Positions 63,334-64,000 of a DNA stretch of 64,000 bases are shown piece by piece (the first letter of the stretch is position 1; each line of letters opens with the position of its first letter). Source of the stretch: Thiogranum longum (GTDB lineage Bacteria > Pseudomonadota > Gammaproteobacteria > DSM-19610). The translations under genes and the position numbers were made by a program. The stretch spans positions 1,434,242-1,498,241 of the forward strand of contig NZ_SMFX01000001.1 of the NCBI RefSeq assembly GCF_004339085.1. Direction: 5' to 3'. The notes under the pieces were generated by a model that saw nothing but the letters and a program-made list of their open reading frames with translations, did no database searches and was not told where the DNA came from.

Positions 63334-63831
63334 ATGAGCGAAGACACGCCCTGTCCCTGTGGTTCCGGTTTGCCCCTGAATGCATGCTGCAAGCCTGTGA
63401 TCGACGGCACGGTAAAGGCAGCAACTGCCGAGGCACTTATGCGCTCCCGGTATACCGCTTACACCTTGCACAATATCAACTACCTTGGAGCAACCCTGGA
63501 CGCTGGCGAGTTACAGGGCTTTGACAGGGACGGTACGACGGTGTGGGCGAGAGACTCCACATGGATCGGACTTGAAATAGTAAAAACGTCTGCGGGTGGT
63601 CCGGATGACAAGGACGGCAGCGTGGAATTCAGGGCACACTACGAGCGTGACGGTGTGATGCAGGAGCACCACGAAGTCTCACGGTTTCGAAAAATCAATG
63701 GTAGCTGGTTGTACAGTGGCGGCAAGGATGTAGGCCCGGTACAGTTTCAGCGAGACACACCAAAGACGGGTCGAAACGATCCCTGTCCCTGTGGAAGTGG
63801 CAAGAAGTATAAAAAATGCTGTGGTAAATGA
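63334..63831 (+). CDS. ychJ: YchJ/SEC-C family protein
   Basis: A 165-aa protein. The first cysteine cluster (CPCGSG) is followed by [11 protein letters not shown] and a central NTF2-like domain. The C-terminal SEC-C motif [19 protein letters not shown] matches YchJ. SEC-C motifs bind zinc and are also found in SecA. The ATG at 63334 directly precedes the family N-terminus; a TTG nine codons earlier is less likely. The role is unknown. Confidence 0.9.
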   Translation: MSEDTPCPCGSGLPLNACCKPVIDGTVKAATAEALMRSRYTAYTLHNINYLGATLDAGELQGFDRDGTTVWARDSTWIGLEIVKTSAGGPDDKDGSVEFRAHYERDGVMQEHHEVSRFRKINGSWLYSGGKDVGPVQFQRDTPKTGRNDPCPCGSGKKYKKCCGK

Positions 63832-63839
63832 AGGCCTGG

Positions 63840-64000
63840 TTACTGACTGTCAGCGGGCCTGGTCGCGGTAGCTTCGGTACCGGACTCGCCCCTGGTGATT
63901 TCTTGCTGCATCGCAAAATCCAGCTGTGGTGTCTGGATAGCATCGCTGCACAAGTGCGCTGAGCCACTCGCCAGGTGCTCGTAGACATTCTTGTAGCTGC
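63840..64000 (-). CDS. C-terminal fragment of a gene running off the window
   Basis: The minus-strand frame ending in TAA at 63840-63842 is open to the edge and encodes about 52 residues (start of the visible part SYKNVYEHLASGSAHL, end ATRPADSQ). It converges on ychJ with 8 bases between the stops, as expected for a real gene. I do not recognise it. The overlapping frame 63695-63988 is a shadow of ychJ. Confidence 0.45.
   Translation of the reverse strand, partial: SYKNVYEHLASGSAHLCSDAIQTPQLDFAMQQEITRGESGTEATATRPADSQ

Noticed and set aside
63695-63988. 97-codon minus-strand ORF at the window end
   Set aside because: It overlaps the well-supported ychJ gene; the other minus frame ending at 63840 fits a convergent neighbour better.

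Overview
The window looks like chromosomal DNA of a free-living gammaproteobacterium. Supporting genes are slyX, yciA, a ychJ-type gene, trhA, the PA2779/PA2778 pair, a CusBA-type RND pump and a HvfA-like peptide. I saw no tRNA, rRNA, CRISPR array, transposase or phage gene. The species cannot be fixed from sequence alone.

Region 1 (1-28700) is an extracellular polysaccharide and surface-protein region. It holds a flippase, an AsnB-type amidotransferase, a hexapeptide acyltransferase, a GT4 glycosyltransferase, a methyltransferase, a sugar epimerase, two polyprenyl-phosphate-type GT2 enzymes, a VanZ-family membrane protein, an ExeA-like secretion ATPase with a long tail, a Wza-like export lipoprotein and an outer-membrane beta-barrel. 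The last three, in that order, resemble the genes that accompany PEP-CTERM/exosortase (XrtA-type) EPS loci, but no exosortase lies in the window. Between them sit large secreted proteins: a dockerin-ended protein (partial), an Asp-box/DUF4185 lipoprotein, a 1294-aa FG-GAP/cadherin protein with a Cys-containing C-terminal sorting tail, and three proteins that end in the same FN3 module.

Region 2 (29000-36500) is mostly housekeeping: ribonuclease D, an ABC-2 exporter, MoaB with a cache-domain protein, a small EF-hand protein, a cold-shock protein and the first of two Crp/Fnr-type regulators. Short TCATTGCGAG-type inverted repeats lie between genes.

Region 3 (36700-52100) looks like a copper/redox island. 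A second Crp/Fnr regulator diverges from an operon encoding a Tat-exported multicopper oxidase, a Tat-exported SCO-like protein without the usual copper cysteines, and an unrecognised 683-aa secreted protein with a very Lys/His-rich insert. Next come a glutaminyl cyclase, a CusB/CusA heavy-metal efflux pair, an MFS-type protein fused to a spermidine-synthase-like domain, a DsbA, an SNase-like protein and a cytochrome c5.

Region 4 (52000-64000) carries a nitronate monooxygenase-like gene, two thioesterases, a peroxiredoxin, slyX, a di-heme peroxidase-like cytochrome, PA2779/PA2778, DUF4197, an alpha/beta hydrolase, lipoproteins, an HDOD protein, a TrhA/hemolysin III protein, a previously uncalled 35-aa lipoprotein candidate, and a HvfA-type Cys-repeat peptide with two EF-hands inserted between its EGKCG repeats.

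The most promising leads are the HvfA-EF-hand hybrid, the oxidase/SCO-like/Lys-rich operon, and the shared FN3 and LamG modules of the EPS region.
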